A DNA stretch of 64,000 nt from contig CBDEVT010000001.1 in assembly GCA_965243825.1 (NCBI GenBank), forward strand, positions 2,108,001-2,172,000, in the 5' to 3' direction. Every line of letters starts with the position of its first letter. The first letter of the stretch is position 1. Positions 51,357 through 59,939 of this stretch are shown here, piece by piece. The DNA is from JAJCYX01 sp965243825. GTDB taxonomy: Bacteria > Chloroflexota > Dehalococcoidia > Lucifugimonadales > Lucifugimonadaceae. A program made the translations under genes and the position numbers. Below the pieces are notes generated by a model, which was not told the DNA's origin, did no database searches, and was given only the letters and a program-made list of their open reading frames with translations.

Positions 51357-53969
51357 ATGGTTAGTGAAGGCATTGGCGAAGTCCGTCCTATTGGCATAGA
51401 AGAGGAGATGCGTAATTCCTACCTGGATTACGCCATGTCCGTCATTGTCATGAGGGCGCTTCCGGATGTTCGCGATGGTCTAAAGCCCGTACAACGTCGC
51501 ATCCTTTACGCGATGCATGATCAGGGCATGCGACCGACCTCTTCTTACAAGAAGAGCGCACGTCTCGTGGGTGAGGTACTTGGTAAATATCATCCACACG
51601 GCGACAGCCCGGTGTATGAGGCGCAGGTACGCATGGCGCAAACCTTCAGCATGCGCCATCCGCTGGTCGATGGACAGGGAAACTACGGCTCAGTCGACGG
51701 CGACCCGCCTGCTGCGATGCGTTACACGGAATGTCGCCTCTCGTCGGTCACAGAATTTGTACTGGGCGACATCGACCGCGAGACCGTGGACTGGACGGAC
51801 AACTTTGACCAGTCGCTCAAAGAGCCTTCTGTCCTCCCGGCTCGCCTGCCGAACCTTCTCCTGAATGGTGCTGCGGGTATTGCTGTCGGGATGGCAACCA
51901 ACATTCCGCCGCATAATCTGACCGAACTCTGTGACGCGATTATTCATCTTGTCGAACGGCCGGACGCGACTGTTGACGACTTGATGAAGTTCGTCAAAGG
52001 CCCTGACTTCCCGACAGGCGCTGAGATCTGGGGCCAGGCTGGTATCCGAGACGCATATGCCACGGGTCGTGGCCGAATCATCATGCAGGCCAAACACGAG
52101 ATTGAGGACGTGGCCCGCACCGAGCGCCAGCGGATGGTGTTCACCGAGATCCCGTACCAGGTCAACAAGGCGAACCTCGTGGCGCGAATCGCCGAACTGA
52201 TCAAGCAGCGCAAGCTTGAGGGCGTCTCGGAAGTGCGTGACGAATCTGATCGCAAGGGAATGCGTGTCGTGCTTGAGCTCCGTCGTGGAGCCGCTCAGGC
52301 AGTGATTCTGAACAACCTGTACAAGCACACTCCGCTTCGTTCCTCTTTCTCCGTGAACATGATCGGCCTGGTGTCAGGCACTCCGCGAGTTCTGACACTA
52401 AAAGCTGCCCTTCGGCACTACATTGAATTCCGGGAAGAAGTAATCCGCAGGAGAGCAGAATTTGACCTGCGCAAAGCGCGTGCTCGGGTTCATGTTCTCG
52501 AAGGTCTGCGGACGGCGATCGATAATCTCGACCGGGTAATCGAGATTATCCGCGGTTCTGCTGATGTCGAAGATGCTCGTTCCAACCTGATGTCCGAATT
52601 CGATCTTTCTGAGATTCAGGCTCAGGCAATTCTCGACATGCAGCTCAGACGCCTTGCGGCGCTGGAACGCGAAAAGATTGAGAACGAATACAAAGAACTA
52701 CTGGCAACTATCCAGGAGCTCGAAGAGCTTCTCGGGAGTCCGGAAAAAGTCCGCGGTGTCGTCAAGACTGAAACTCGCGAAATGAAGCGGAAGTACGGTG
52801 AGGACCGCCGCACCGAAGTTCACGAGCAGGAGCTTGGTGAATGGCGGCGTGAGGACATGGAGCCTCACCGTGATGTGGTCATCACTCTTTCAAACAGTGG
52901 CTACATCAAGCGTGTCAACCTCGACACTTACCGTGCACAGCACCGTGGCGGCAAAGGCGTTAAGGGCCAACGGATGTCGAAAGAAGAGGATGTCACGCCA
53001 CACATGCAGGTGGCGGATACTCACGACACACTTCTCTTCTTCACAACCCGTGGACGCGTATTCTCATCACGAGTTTTCGAACTACCCGCAGATCAGTCGC
53101 GCACAAGCCGCGGGACACCTGTCCAGAACCTGGGCTTCAATATTGAGCCACGAGAACAGGTGCAGGCGATGATCTGTGTTTCCAGCATTCTGGAAGATAC
53201 GTATCTCGTGATGGCAACTCGCAAAGGCCAGATCAAGCGAATGCATCTGCCTCTGCTGCGAAACATCAACCGTTCCGGCCTTATTGCTTTCAAGCTCAAG
53301 CCAAACGATGAACTTATCGGCGCATGCCTGGCCACTGCTGATCGAGATCTTCTGCTCGTAAGCAGAGAAGGTATGTCGATCAGGTTCCCATCAGAAGGGG
53401 AGGGCGGTGTTCCGCAGCGTCAGCGTAATTCAGGTGGCGTGAAAGGCATGGGTCTTGAGAAGCGTGACGAGATTGTGGCACTGGACGTCGTCGATGATGA
53501 AGGCTACCTGCTGATCGTTGGTCGAAAGGGCTACGGAAAGCTTTCACTGCTGCGCAACTACAGGGCGCAGAAGCGAGGCGGTAAAGGGCTTATCACGCTG
53601 AAGGTGACCACAAAGACAGGCAAGGTTGCAGCCGCAGCAGTAGTCAGCGAACAGATTCGTACGGACTCTGAAGGAAAGCTGTTCCTGCTTACAGAGAAGG
53701 CACAGGTGCTCCGGACCAACATCGGTGAGATCAGGCTGACTGGCCGGAACGCACAGGGCGTCAAGATCGTTCTGCCTGAGTCTGGCGACAACATTAGCGC
53801 CATTCGAGTACTCGATCAGCGACGGAAAGCAGCGGACACGATCGATCCGTCGAAGCTGATGAATGGGAACGGGACTCACAGCATGGTTGATGAAGCTGAA
53901 GAAATCATCAGTGATGAGGCCGCAGCCGATTCATCAGAAGACGATCGTGAAACTGGTGAGGAAGAGTAG
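51357..53969 (+). CDS. gyrA: DNA gyrase subunit A
   Basis: GyrA is the breakage-rejoining subunit of type II topoisomerase. The catalytic Tyr123 lies in AMRYTECRLS. The quinolone-resistance region reads GDSPVYEA at 82-89, so Ser84 is kept, but Pro85 and Glu88 replace the usual Ala84 and Asp87 of E. coli. The C-terminal wrapping domain has two GyrA-box-like motifs, QHRGGKG (528-534) and canonical QKRGGKG (738-744), plus an acidic tail. ParC lacks a clean GyrA box, so GyrA is favoured; 870 residues is normal. GGAG lies six bases before the ATG. gyrB is not adjacent. Confidence 0.95.
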   Translation: MVSEGIGEVRPIGIEEEMRNSYLDYAMSVIVMRALPDVRDGLKPVQRRILYAMHDQGMRPTSSYKKSARLVGEVLGKYHPHGDSPVYEAQVRMAQTFSMRHPLVDGQGNYGSVDGDPPAAMRYTECRLSSVTEFVLGDIDRETVDWTDNFDQSLKEPSVLPARLPNLLLNGAAGIAVGMATNIPPHNLTELCDAIIHLVERPDATVDDLMKFVKGPDFPTGAEIWGQAGIRDAYATGRGRIIMQAKHEIEDVARTERQRMVFTEIPYQVNKANLVARIAELIKQRKLEGVSEVRDESDRKGMRVVLELRRGAAQAVILNNLYKHTPLRSSFSVNMIGLVSGTPRVLTLKAALRHYIEFREEVIRRRAEFDLRKARARVHVLEGLRTAIDNLDRVIEIIRGSADVEDARSNLMSEFDLSEIQAQAILDMQLRRLAALEREKIENEYKELLATIQELEELLGSPEKVRGVVKTETREMKRKYGEDRRTEVHEQELGEWRREDMEPHRDVVITLSNSGYIKRVNLDTYRAQHRGGKGVKGQRMSKEEDVTPHMQVADTHDTLLFFTTRGRVFSSRVFELPADQSRTSRGTPVQNLGFNIEPREQVQAMICVSSILEDTYLVMATRKGQIKRMHLPLLRNINRSGLIAFKLKPNDELIGACLATADRDLLLVSREGMSIRFPSEGEGGVPQRQRNSGGVKGMGLEKRDEIVALDVVDDEGYLLIVGRKGYGKLSLLRNYRAQKRGGKGLITLKVTTKTGKVAAAAVVSEQIRTDSEGKLFLLTEKAQVLRTNIGEIRLTGRNAQGVKIVLPESGDNISAIRVLDQRRKAADTIDPSKLMNGNGTHSMVDEAEEIISDEAAADSSEDDRETGEEE

Positions 53970-54002
53970 ACCCAGCCTGAGCTGAACCGTTTTTGTTGAT
54001 GT

Positions 54003-54053
54003 AGCCGGGCCTGTTGTCAGCTTCGAACCGCTGACCAGGCCCGGCTTCTTTTG
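54003..54053 (+). terminator. Rho-independent terminator of gyrA
   Basis: A perfect 11-bp stem (54003-54013 with 54036-54046) encloses a second stem GTCAGC/GCTGAC (54016-54021 with 54030-54035), and TCTTTT follows. It starts 33 bp after the gyrA stop. Confidence 0.85.
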
Positions 54054-54092
54054 ATGCGTATTGCCTCACCAGACTACTTGGATCAGGTACGG

Positions 54093-55349
54093 TTACTGCT
54101 TCTCAGGCGGGATAAGCAGGAATGCGTTGGTCGAATAGTCCACATCTATGGAACCATCCGCCGTGACCGTCGCAACCCTTCCGCCTCCGCTGAAGATAGA
54201 TCCATCGTTCAGGACGACAAGATCGTTGACGATGTTGAAAATACCGGGGTAATCAGGAAGCAGCTCAGATTGACCGGATTCTGGGTCGTAGATCTCACCT
54301 CCTCTGTGCGGGGGGTTAAACGGAAGCTCGGGATTCAGGCCGAACATGAACATGACTCTGCCGTCTGGAAGATTTAGTCCGATGTGACCGCCTCGTTCGA
54401 GAAGCATTTCTGGACCTGGATTCCACGCGCCTGTCTCGACGTCGTAAACAAGCGAATCCTTCAGGCAACAACGAAATCCACCGCCAGCCAGAAGAACATC
54501 ACCGCCAGGCAGCAGTGCAGCGGCTCCGCCTCCGATCAGCCCATCCAGCGACTCCGACTCCTCCCAGGAGTTGGTTTCCGGATTGAATAACTGAACGAAC
54601 CTGTTAGGGCGAGCGAAGTCACCTCCTGCCAGCAACACCTTTCCATCCTCAAGCTTCACCCAGCCTTCCCACGTCATCTCAGCCTGCTTGATCGGGTCGA
54701 CAGATGTCCAAGCTCCTGTGTTGGGGTTTAGTACTTCCGCACTTGTGATTTCAAGAGTGCCTGTTGAACCTCCGATCACCCCGTTTGCTCCGCCGAATAC
54801 GAGTAGCCGCCCATCGTCCAGTGCGACTCCCATAGCCGATTCACGGCCGACGTTCATAGGTGACAGTTCCGACCAGGTTTCTGACGTTGGATCAAAGATT
54901 TCCGACGTCGCCACGGTCTGGCGCTCCAAGCCTCCGGCGGCTACAACTCGACCATCTCTGAGCGTGACAAGAATTGAGTCTCTTCGAGGATGCAGAGTGT
55001 CACCGGTTACAGTCCACGTGTCGGACTCTGGGTCGTAGATTTCTGACGATCGCAGGACACCGTCTGCTCCAAGCCCGCCTACCACCAGAACTCTTCCGTC
55101 ATGCAGAAGGGCTGCAGAGTAGGCAGTTCTTCCTACGTTCATTGAGGCGATCGTGACCCAGCGACTGACTGGCTCTGGAACTGGAGTGAACACAGAGGTC
55201 GCGGGAATGCTGGTTGTTGTCGGATTGGAGGAAAACGCACCCGGAGTCGAGATCGGGCGATCGTCAGCCTCACTGGAACAAGCGGCTAGCAATGCCACGA
55301 GGGCTATTGCTGTGAGCGTCCACCTGTATTTCGGTTGAGTTGGATTCAC
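54093..55349 (-). CDS. Kelch-repeat lipoprotein
   Basis: A signal peptide with lipobox LAAC (Cys24) is followed by a Ser/Thr/Pro-rich linker and a beta-propeller built of Kelch-type repeats. Repeated units read DGRVLVVGG ... SSEIYDPESDTW, DGRVVAAGG ... TSEIFDPTSETW and DGRLLVFGG ..., which continue to the end (about 65-410). The double Gly and the Tyr/Phe-Asp-P ... W spacing are the Kelch signature. The protein would sit on the outer face of the membrane. Its function is unknown. The start is a GTG; the gene is divergent from the flavin reductase and converges on gyrA. Confidence 0.88.
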   Translation of the reverse strand: MNPTQPKYRWTLTAIALVALLAACSSEADDRPISTPGAFSSNPTTTSIPATSVFTPVPEPVSRWVTIASMNVGRTAYSAALLHDGRVLVVGGLGADGVLRSSEIYDPESDTWTVTGDTLHPRRDSILVTLRDGRVVAAGGLERQTVATSEIFDPTSETWSELSPMNVGRESAMGVALDDGRLLVFGGANGVIGGSTGTLEITSAEVLNPNTGAWTSVDPIKQAEMTWEGWVKLEDGKVLLAGGDFARPNRFVQLFNPETNSWEESESLDGLIGGGAAALLPGGDVLLAGGGFRCCLKDSLVYDVETGAWNPGPEMLLERGGHIGLNLPDGRVMFMFGLNPELPFNPPHRGGEIYDPESGQSELLPDYPGIFNIVNDLVVLNDGSIFSGGGRVATVTADGSIDVDYSTNAFLLIPPEKQ

Positions 55350-55474
55350 GATGCTTGCTGCTCTGACTGTTTGGACGCGGGACGGGGGTTATCGGCGCGC
55401 TAACTTCGTCAATGCATCGATCGGTTCGTGTAATCTCTCGGATCTGGACCGTTGAATTGAACAAGGAACGTGAA

Positions 55475-55966
55475 TTGGACGGAGATGCCGTCACAAATGA
55501 GAATTTCCGGGCTGCGTGGGCCTGCTTTGGTACAGGCGTAACCGTAATAACGTCCCGCGAGCCGGACGGTGGTGTGCATGGCATGACTGCAAATGGCGTA
55601 GTCTCGGTCTCACTTGAACCACCGCTTGCGCTTGCTTCAATCGGCCACAACAGAAACACATTCCAGCTAGTTCAGGCCAGCAGACGCTTTGGAATCAGCA
55701 TCCTCAGTACTGATCAGGTGGAAATTGCTCGCCACTACACGAACCCACCCGAGATGCGTGGATCTGACGACATGATTCCCTTCGCCGAACTTGGAGAATC
55801 GACGATCATCGATGGCGCACTGGCCGCAATGGATTGCCGGGTCGTTTCAGAGCACGAAGAAGGTGACCACACGCTATTCGTAGCCCGCGTCGAGCATGTG
55901 CGTCTTGGTGAAGGTGAGCCAATGCTCTGGGTGAGAGGCCGTTTTGGACGGTTCACAGCTGACTGA
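55475..55966 (+). CDS. Flavin reductase-like protein (FMN-binding split barrel)
   Basis: The domain matches NADH:FMN reductases of the HpaC/RutF type: FRAAWACFGTGVTVITSREPDGGVHG, MTANGVVSVSLEPPLALASIG, and the FGISILSTDQ and FRGSDDM-like segments (here MRGSDDM). I use the TTG at 55475, since AAGGA lies six bases upstream; the frame is open back to an ATG at 55412. Such reductases supply reduced flavin to two-component monooxygenases, and the LLM enzyme at 24.7 kb would need one. It precedes a glycosyltransferase by 13 bp. Confidence 0.85.
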   Translation: MDGDAVTNENFRAAWACFGTGVTVITSREPDGGVHGMTANGVVSVSLEPPLALASIGHNRNTFQLVQASRRFGISILSTDQVEIARHYTNPPEMRGSDDMIPFAELGESTIIDGALAAMDCRVVSEHEEGDHTLFVARVEHVRLGEGEPMLWVRGRFGRFTAD

Positions 55967-55979
55967 GCAGATCCTCACC

Positions 55980-57398
55980 ATGCGTATTCTTGCTGTCTCT
56001 GTCGCTCCACTATTCCCGGATAGGGTCATGGGCGGATCACAGCGCATTCTTGTGCAGGTTGTGGATGCACTGTCGAAAGCCGGGCACGAGGTAAGACTGC
56101 TCAGTTCGGCGATTTCGGATGATGCCCCAGATTTCAACACGCCAGCCGGTGTAAGAGTTTCGCCGGTTCTACCACTCAGAGGTTCATTTCCGGCCCAGTA
56201 TCAGACCGCTCCTCATCGACTGAACTCTTTTTGGAAAACGCTTGCTCAGAACGCCGATTGGGCTGATCGTGCGTATCTGCATGCCGATGCAATCTACATG
56301 CGAAACGCGCTAGGCGATTTGCCGATCATTCGGTCGTTGCACGACTACGTCTACGAGGAAGCGCTTCTTTCTGCCTACACACTTTCTGCGAAACGGACAA
56401 TTGTCCCTTCCAGGTACATGGCAGATTGCATAACAGCCTCGGCCAGAACCGTTACCGACGTGGGGGATTTGAAGGTGATCTCGAACGGTGTGGCTTTTCA
56501 GGATTGGCCCGTCGAGCCGCGGTTGCCACGAGGGATTGAACAACGGAACGAACACGACATCATCCTTCTGCATCCGCATCGGCTACAGCCGGAGAAAGGC
56601 ATCAAGGAATCGATGAAGATTGCCGTTGGGTTGCAGGGTCGACTTCCTGGCAAACGCGTGAGGCTGCTTGTGCCTGCCCTACAACCCGATGGATCGGCCG
56701 ATGATGCCGAACTTGCAAGCGAGTCGGTGAGTCGTCTCGCTCAATCCGTTGATGCTGAAAAACTTCTTGAGCCTCATTCCTGGCTATCCGCTGAGCTGAT
56801 GCCTGCTTATCTAGCCGCTGGCGATGTGACGCTATGCCCGGGAAGCTTCGTTGAGGCATTTGGACTTGTGCCTCTGGAGTCGATAGCGGCTGGAACACCG
56901 GCAGTTTGCGCGCGAGTCGGCGCACTACGCGAGCAGGCTGGGATTGAAGGCGAGTTTCAGTTCGACTACGGCGATATCGAAACTGCTATTGACCGTGTAG
57001 TGCGGGCCCTTGAACTTGAATCGACCGTTGATCGAGAAGCTAGAGCACTGGCAATCACGGATCGCTTCAGCGAGGCGGCAATGGGAGAGGCTTACGTCGA
57101 TGCTATTACCGACGATCTGAGTTCCGTCACTGACCGCAATACAGCGGAAGGATTCACAGCTGTGAGTCCATCGACCGAATACGGATCTGTCAAACTGGCT
57201 CCCTGGTGTTACATCTCCGGTAACCGGATCTACCACGACTATCTGGCCCGTTTCGAGCGATTTCCGCTCCTGACGGATGCCATTGCCATTCCAGGAGAGT
57301 CGCATGTCTTGCGGACGCCGGAAGCATCAGAACTCAGCCCCGAGCTGAAGTCCGAAATTGATCTGGCGATAAAAAACGGATTTCTCGTTCCCGCCTGA
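55980..57398 (+). CDS. Glycosyltransferase family 4-like protein with C-terminal extension
   Basis: The 472-residue protein begins with the GT-B N-terminal strand MRILAVSVAPLFPD and a donor-loop RVMGGSQR. The GT4 domain contains LHPHRLQPEKGI, then WLSAELMPAYLAAGDVTLCPGSFVEAFGLVPLESIAAGTPAV, the E-x7-E type motif of retaining glycosyltransferases. The final 90 residues (about 380-472) do not belong to the GT fold and resemble nothing I can name. The ATG at 55980 is the most plausible start. It is the second gene of a pair with the flavin reductase. The sugar and acceptor are unknown. Confidence 0.85.
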   Translation: MRILAVSVAPLFPDRVMGGSQRILVQVVDALSKAGHEVRLLSSAISDDAPDFNTPAGVRVSPVLPLRGSFPAQYQTAPHRLNSFWKTLAQNADWADRAYLHADAIYMRNALGDLPIIRSLHDYVYEEALLSAYTLSAKRTIVPSRYMADCITASARTVTDVGDLKVISNGVAFQDWPVEPRLPRGIEQRNEHDIILLHPHRLQPEKGIKESMKIAVGLQGRLPGKRVRLLVPALQPDGSADDAELASESVSRLAQSVDAEKLLEPHSWLSAELMPAYLAAGDVTLCPGSFVEAFGLVPLESIAAGTPAVCARVGALREQAGIEGEFQFDYGDIETAIDRVVRALELESTVDREARALAITDRFSEAAMGEAYVDAITDDLSSVTDRNTAEGFTAVSPSTEYGSVKLAPWCYISGNRIYHDYLARFERFPLLTDAIAIPGESHVLRTPEASELSPELKSEIDLAIKNGFLVPA

Positions 57399-57420
57399 GT
57401 TTTGACCTGGAGGCCGAAGC

Positions 57421-58674
57421 TTACTTCAAGAAACCTCGAAGCTCGATCGCCTGGTTCAGGCGCTGGATCGCGATGTCATAGGCTGCGGAACGCATCGTGA
57501 CTCCGCGGGAGTCTGAGTACTCTTTCGTCGCGCGATATGCCTTCATCATGATGGCTTCGAGTTCAGAGTTCACACGTTCCAGCGTCCACTTGAATCGCTG
57601 AATATTCTGTGCCCATTCGAAGTATGAAACGACCACACCACCAGCATTTGCGAGGATGTCAGGGACTATGACGATGCCTCGGTCTGAAAGGACATGATCC
57701 GCACCGGTAGTGGTCGGCTGATTAGCGCCTTCAACAATGATTCTTGCGTTGATCCTGTCTGCATTGTCAGTCGTGATCACTCCTTCGATCGCGGCAGGGA
57801 CAAGCACCTCGGCTTCAAGTTCCAGTAATTCTGAGTTGGACACCATTTCTCCGCCGGTGAAATCGCCAAGGGATCCTCCTGCATCAAGGAACGAGTCCAG
57901 TCCAGGAATATCCAGGCCGTTCGAGTTGTACATCCCCCCACTTATGTCGCTGACCGCGACAACCTTCGCGCCATCAGCGTGGAACTTTCGAGCCGCCGAC
58001 GAACCAACTTGGCCATAGCCTTGAACTATGACGGTGTGATGTTCCGAATCCACGCCGTCGTGATCGATAGCCGCTAACCTGCCAACGACCGCGGCGCCCC
58101 TGCCCGGTGATTCACTTCGACCCTCGGATCCGCCCAGCTCGACAGGCTTGCCAGTGACGATACCCGGGGTGTAACCGTGTATGGCGCTGTACTCGTCCAT
58201 GATCCAGGCCATTGTTTGAGCGCTGGTACCGAGATCTGGTGCTGGGATGTCCCGACTGACGCCAAGGACATGATTGATGCTGCGTGTGTAGCGTCGGGTC
58301 AGTGAGATCAACTCACGTTCAGACAGTGCGCGAGGATCGACCTGAACTCCGCCTTTGGCGCCACCAAACGGGATGTCCACAAGCGCTGACTTGAAGGTCA
58401 TGAGCATCGCCAGCGCACGCGTGTGAAATATGTCTGCGTGGGGGTGGAAGCGAATACCTCCCTTGAACGGCCCGCGAGTAGCGTTGTGTTGAGAACGGTA
58501 GCCGTGGAACACCTTCACCGATCCGTCGTCCATGCGAACGGGCAGTGCGGCGGACAGCTCGCGCCACGGCTCAATGATCACGTCTCGCATGTCATCACGG
58601 ATGCCAAGCTCAGCTACCGCGCTGTTCACACATGCGATGGTCCCTTCAAGCATGTCTGGATTCTCGTCGGCCAT
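57421..58674 (-). CDS. gdhA: Glu/Leu/Phe/Val dehydrogenase family protein (glutamate dehydrogenase)
   Basis: This 417-residue amino-acid dehydrogenase links glutamate and 2-oxoglutarate. The catalytic Lys lies in PFGGAKGGV, the substrate region in KGGIRFHP, the NAD(P) loop in VQGYGQVGS and the conserved ANAGGVVVSYFEW near the C-terminus. The length matches glutamate dehydrogenases of the 410-420 type. GAGG lies six bases before the ATG. It diverges from rplU across a 213-bp gap that holds a candidate operator. It converges on the glycosyltransferase with 22 bases between. Confidence 0.9.
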   Translation of the reverse strand: MADENPDMLEGTIACVNSAVAELGIRDDMRDVIIEPWRELSAALPVRMDDGSVKVFHGYRSQHNATRGPFKGGIRFHPHADIFHTRALAMLMTFKSALVDIPFGGAKGGVQVDPRALSERELISLTRRYTRSINHVLGVSRDIPAPDLGTSAQTMAWIMDEYSAIHGYTPGIVTGKPVELGGSEGRSESPGRGAAVVGRLAAIDHDGVDSEHHTVIVQGYGQVGSSAARKFHADGAKVVAVSDISGGMYNSNGLDIPGLDSFLDAGGSLGDFTGGEMVSNSELLELEAEVLVPAAIEGVITTDNADRINARIIVEGANQPTTTGADHVLSDRGIVIVPDILANAGGVVVSYFEWAQNIQRFKWTLERVNSELEAIMMKAYRATKEYSDSRGVTMRSAAYDIAIQRLNQAIELRGFLK

Positions 58675-58802
58675 TGCTCACCTCGCGTTTCAGTATGAAA
58701 GCCGCTTAAAGATCCGTCTGTGTGTGCCTGAGATGGCGGTCTGATTCGGAACTTCAGATATCTGCGCAGAAAGTGACCTACCTCGCGTCAGATACAGATT
58801 AC

Positions 58803-58826
58803 ATTCTCGAATGTCGAGAATTCTCG
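58803..58826. promoter_or_regulatory. TTCTCGA inverted-repeat operator between gdhA and rplU
   Basis: ATTCTCGA-ATG-TCGAGAAT (58803-58821) is a perfect 8+3+8 inverted repeat. A third half-site makes the overlapping palindrome CGAGAATTCTCG (58815-58826). The block ends directly at the -35 box of the rplU promoter. Confidence 0.55.
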
Positions 58827-58856
58827 TTGACCCGCCCCTGTTGTGATCACTACAAT
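58827..58856 (+). promoter_or_regulatory. Sigma70-type promoter of rplU-rpmA-rpmE
   Basis: TTGACC (58827-58832) and TACAAT (58851-58856) are separated by 18 bp, 32 bp upstream of the rplU ATG. The leader is short. Confidence 0.75.
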
Positions 58857-58887
58857 AAGAAGGTTGGAATCCGAAAGAGACACGTGA

Positions 58888-59208
58888 ATGACTGACGACT
58901 ACGCAATAATCAACACCGGCGGCAAGCAGTACAGGGTGCGCGAAGGCGACACGGTACAGATCGAGAAATTGATCGGTGAGCCCGGTGACTCCGTTAAGTT
59001 CGACCGAGTGCTACTGACAAACCTCGAAGGCAAAGTCCAGGTTGGCCAGCCGGAGGTTTCAGGTGCCGAGGTAACTGGCGAGATCTCTTCGCAGGACAAG
59101 GCGAAGAAAGTGATCAGTTTCAGGTACAAGAATAAGACTCGTCACGCAGTAAAGACTGGACACCGGCAGAAATTGACTTCGGTCAAGATCACCGGAATCA
59201 AAGGCTAA
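58888..59208 (+). CDS. rplU: 50S ribosomal protein L21
   Basis: L21 is a 106-residue ribosomal protein that binds 23S rRNA. It starts MTDDYAIINTGGKQYRVREGD, the family signature, and ends with VRFRYKNKTRHAVKTGHRQ-like basic residues (VISFRYKNKTRHAVKTGHR). It is first in a rplU-rpmA-rpmE run with short gaps, behind a good promoter. Confidence 0.96.
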   Translation: MTDDYAIINTGGKQYRVREGDTVQIEKLIGEPGDSVKFDRVLLTNLEGKVQVGQPEVSGAEVTGEISSQDKAKKVISFRYKNKTRHAVKTGHRQKLTSVKITGIKG

Positions 59209-59243
59209 TGACGCTGAGGCGTCGGCCCCAGGGGTAATCAGAT

Positions 59244-59501
59244 ATGGCACACAAAAAAGGTGGCGGTACTTCCCGCAACGGACGCGATAGCGCAGGCAAG
59301 AGGCTTGGCGTTAAGGCCTTTGGTGGTGAATCTGTACCAGCCGGTTCTATCATCGTCCGGCAGCGTGGTACTCGATTCACACCGGGTGAGAATGTTGGTG
59401 TAGGACGTGACCACACGCTCTATGCTCTCGTTGATGGCACCGTCAGGTTTGACTACTCACAGAACGCTCGCCGAAGGGTGAACGTAGACGCTGCCTCCTG
59501 A
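59244..59501 (+). CDS. rpmA: 50S ribosomal protein L27
   Basis: L27 lies near the peptidyl-transferase centre. The 85-residue protein begins MAHKKGGGTSRNGRDSAGK and contains GSIIVRQRGTRFTPGENVG, the standard family features, with no N-terminal Firmicute-type extension. It is 35 bp after rplU. Confidence 0.97.
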   Translation: MAHKKGGGTSRNGRDSAGKRLGVKAFGGESVPAGSIIVRQRGTRFTPGENVGVGRDHTLYALVDGTVRFDYSQNARRRVNVDAAS

Positions 59502-59533
59502 ACCGTTAGCTTCGACCGATTTGAGAAACTAGA

Positions 59534-59755
59534 TTGAAGACAGATATTCATCCAACTTACTACCCGAACGCTCACGTGCGCTGTGCATGCGGCCATGAGT
59601 GGGAGACCGGCTCCACAAAAGAGAGCCTCGTCGTCGAAGTATGCAGTCAGTGCCACCCCTTCTGGACCGGTGAGCAGCGCATCGTCGACACCGAGGGCCG
59701 TGTGGAACGCCTGCGCCGCAGGTTCAACCTTGGCCAGCAGTCCGAAGACAGTTAG
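59534..59755 (+). CDS. rpmE: 50S ribosomal protein L31 (zinc-binding type)
   Basis: This is a 73-residue C+ form L31: cysteines at 17, 19, 37 and 40 (CACGHE and VCSQCHPFWTG) bind zinc. MKTDIHPTYYPNAHV is the family start, with a TTG start codon at 59534. Keeping the zinc type suggests that zinc storage in ribosomes is possible here. It is the last gene of the unit; a terminator follows. Confidence 0.94.
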   Translation: MKTDIHPTYYPNAHVRCACGHEWETGSTKESLVVEVCSQCHPFWTGEQRIVDTEGRVERLRRRFNLGQQSEDS

Positions 59756-59780
59756 TCTTCTTCTGGTGTAGAGCTGACCG

Positions 59781-59812
59781 CGCCCGGCCCTTTTGCCGGG
59801 CGTTTTGCTTTA
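59781..59812 (+). terminator. Rho-independent terminator after rpmE
   Basis: CGCCCGGC (59781-59788) pairs with GCCGGGCG (59795-59802) around a six-base loop, followed by TTTTGCTTT. The stem is perfect. Confidence 0.88.
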
Positions 59813-59939
59813 GTGAACAAAGTAGATCGGTCTCTCAGCACTAATGACACAGGCATCTTGATGTTCACCTGGCGCCGTAGGCCTAATAGCTGTGCCAGAA
59901 TGACCGAGGCAATTTCCATCCAGTGAACCGATGATCTAA

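Noticed and set aside
51690..52328. A 212-codon minus-strand frame in gyrA
   Set aside because: Antisense to the catalytic core of GyrA; shadow.
51357..53969. Calling gyrA as parC
   Set aside because: A near-canonical and a canonical GyrA box are present, which ParC lacks.
54003..54053. TTCGAACC-type sequence as the T-arm of a tRNA
   Set aside because: It is the loop of the gyrA terminator hairpin; no acceptor, D or anticodon arms fit.
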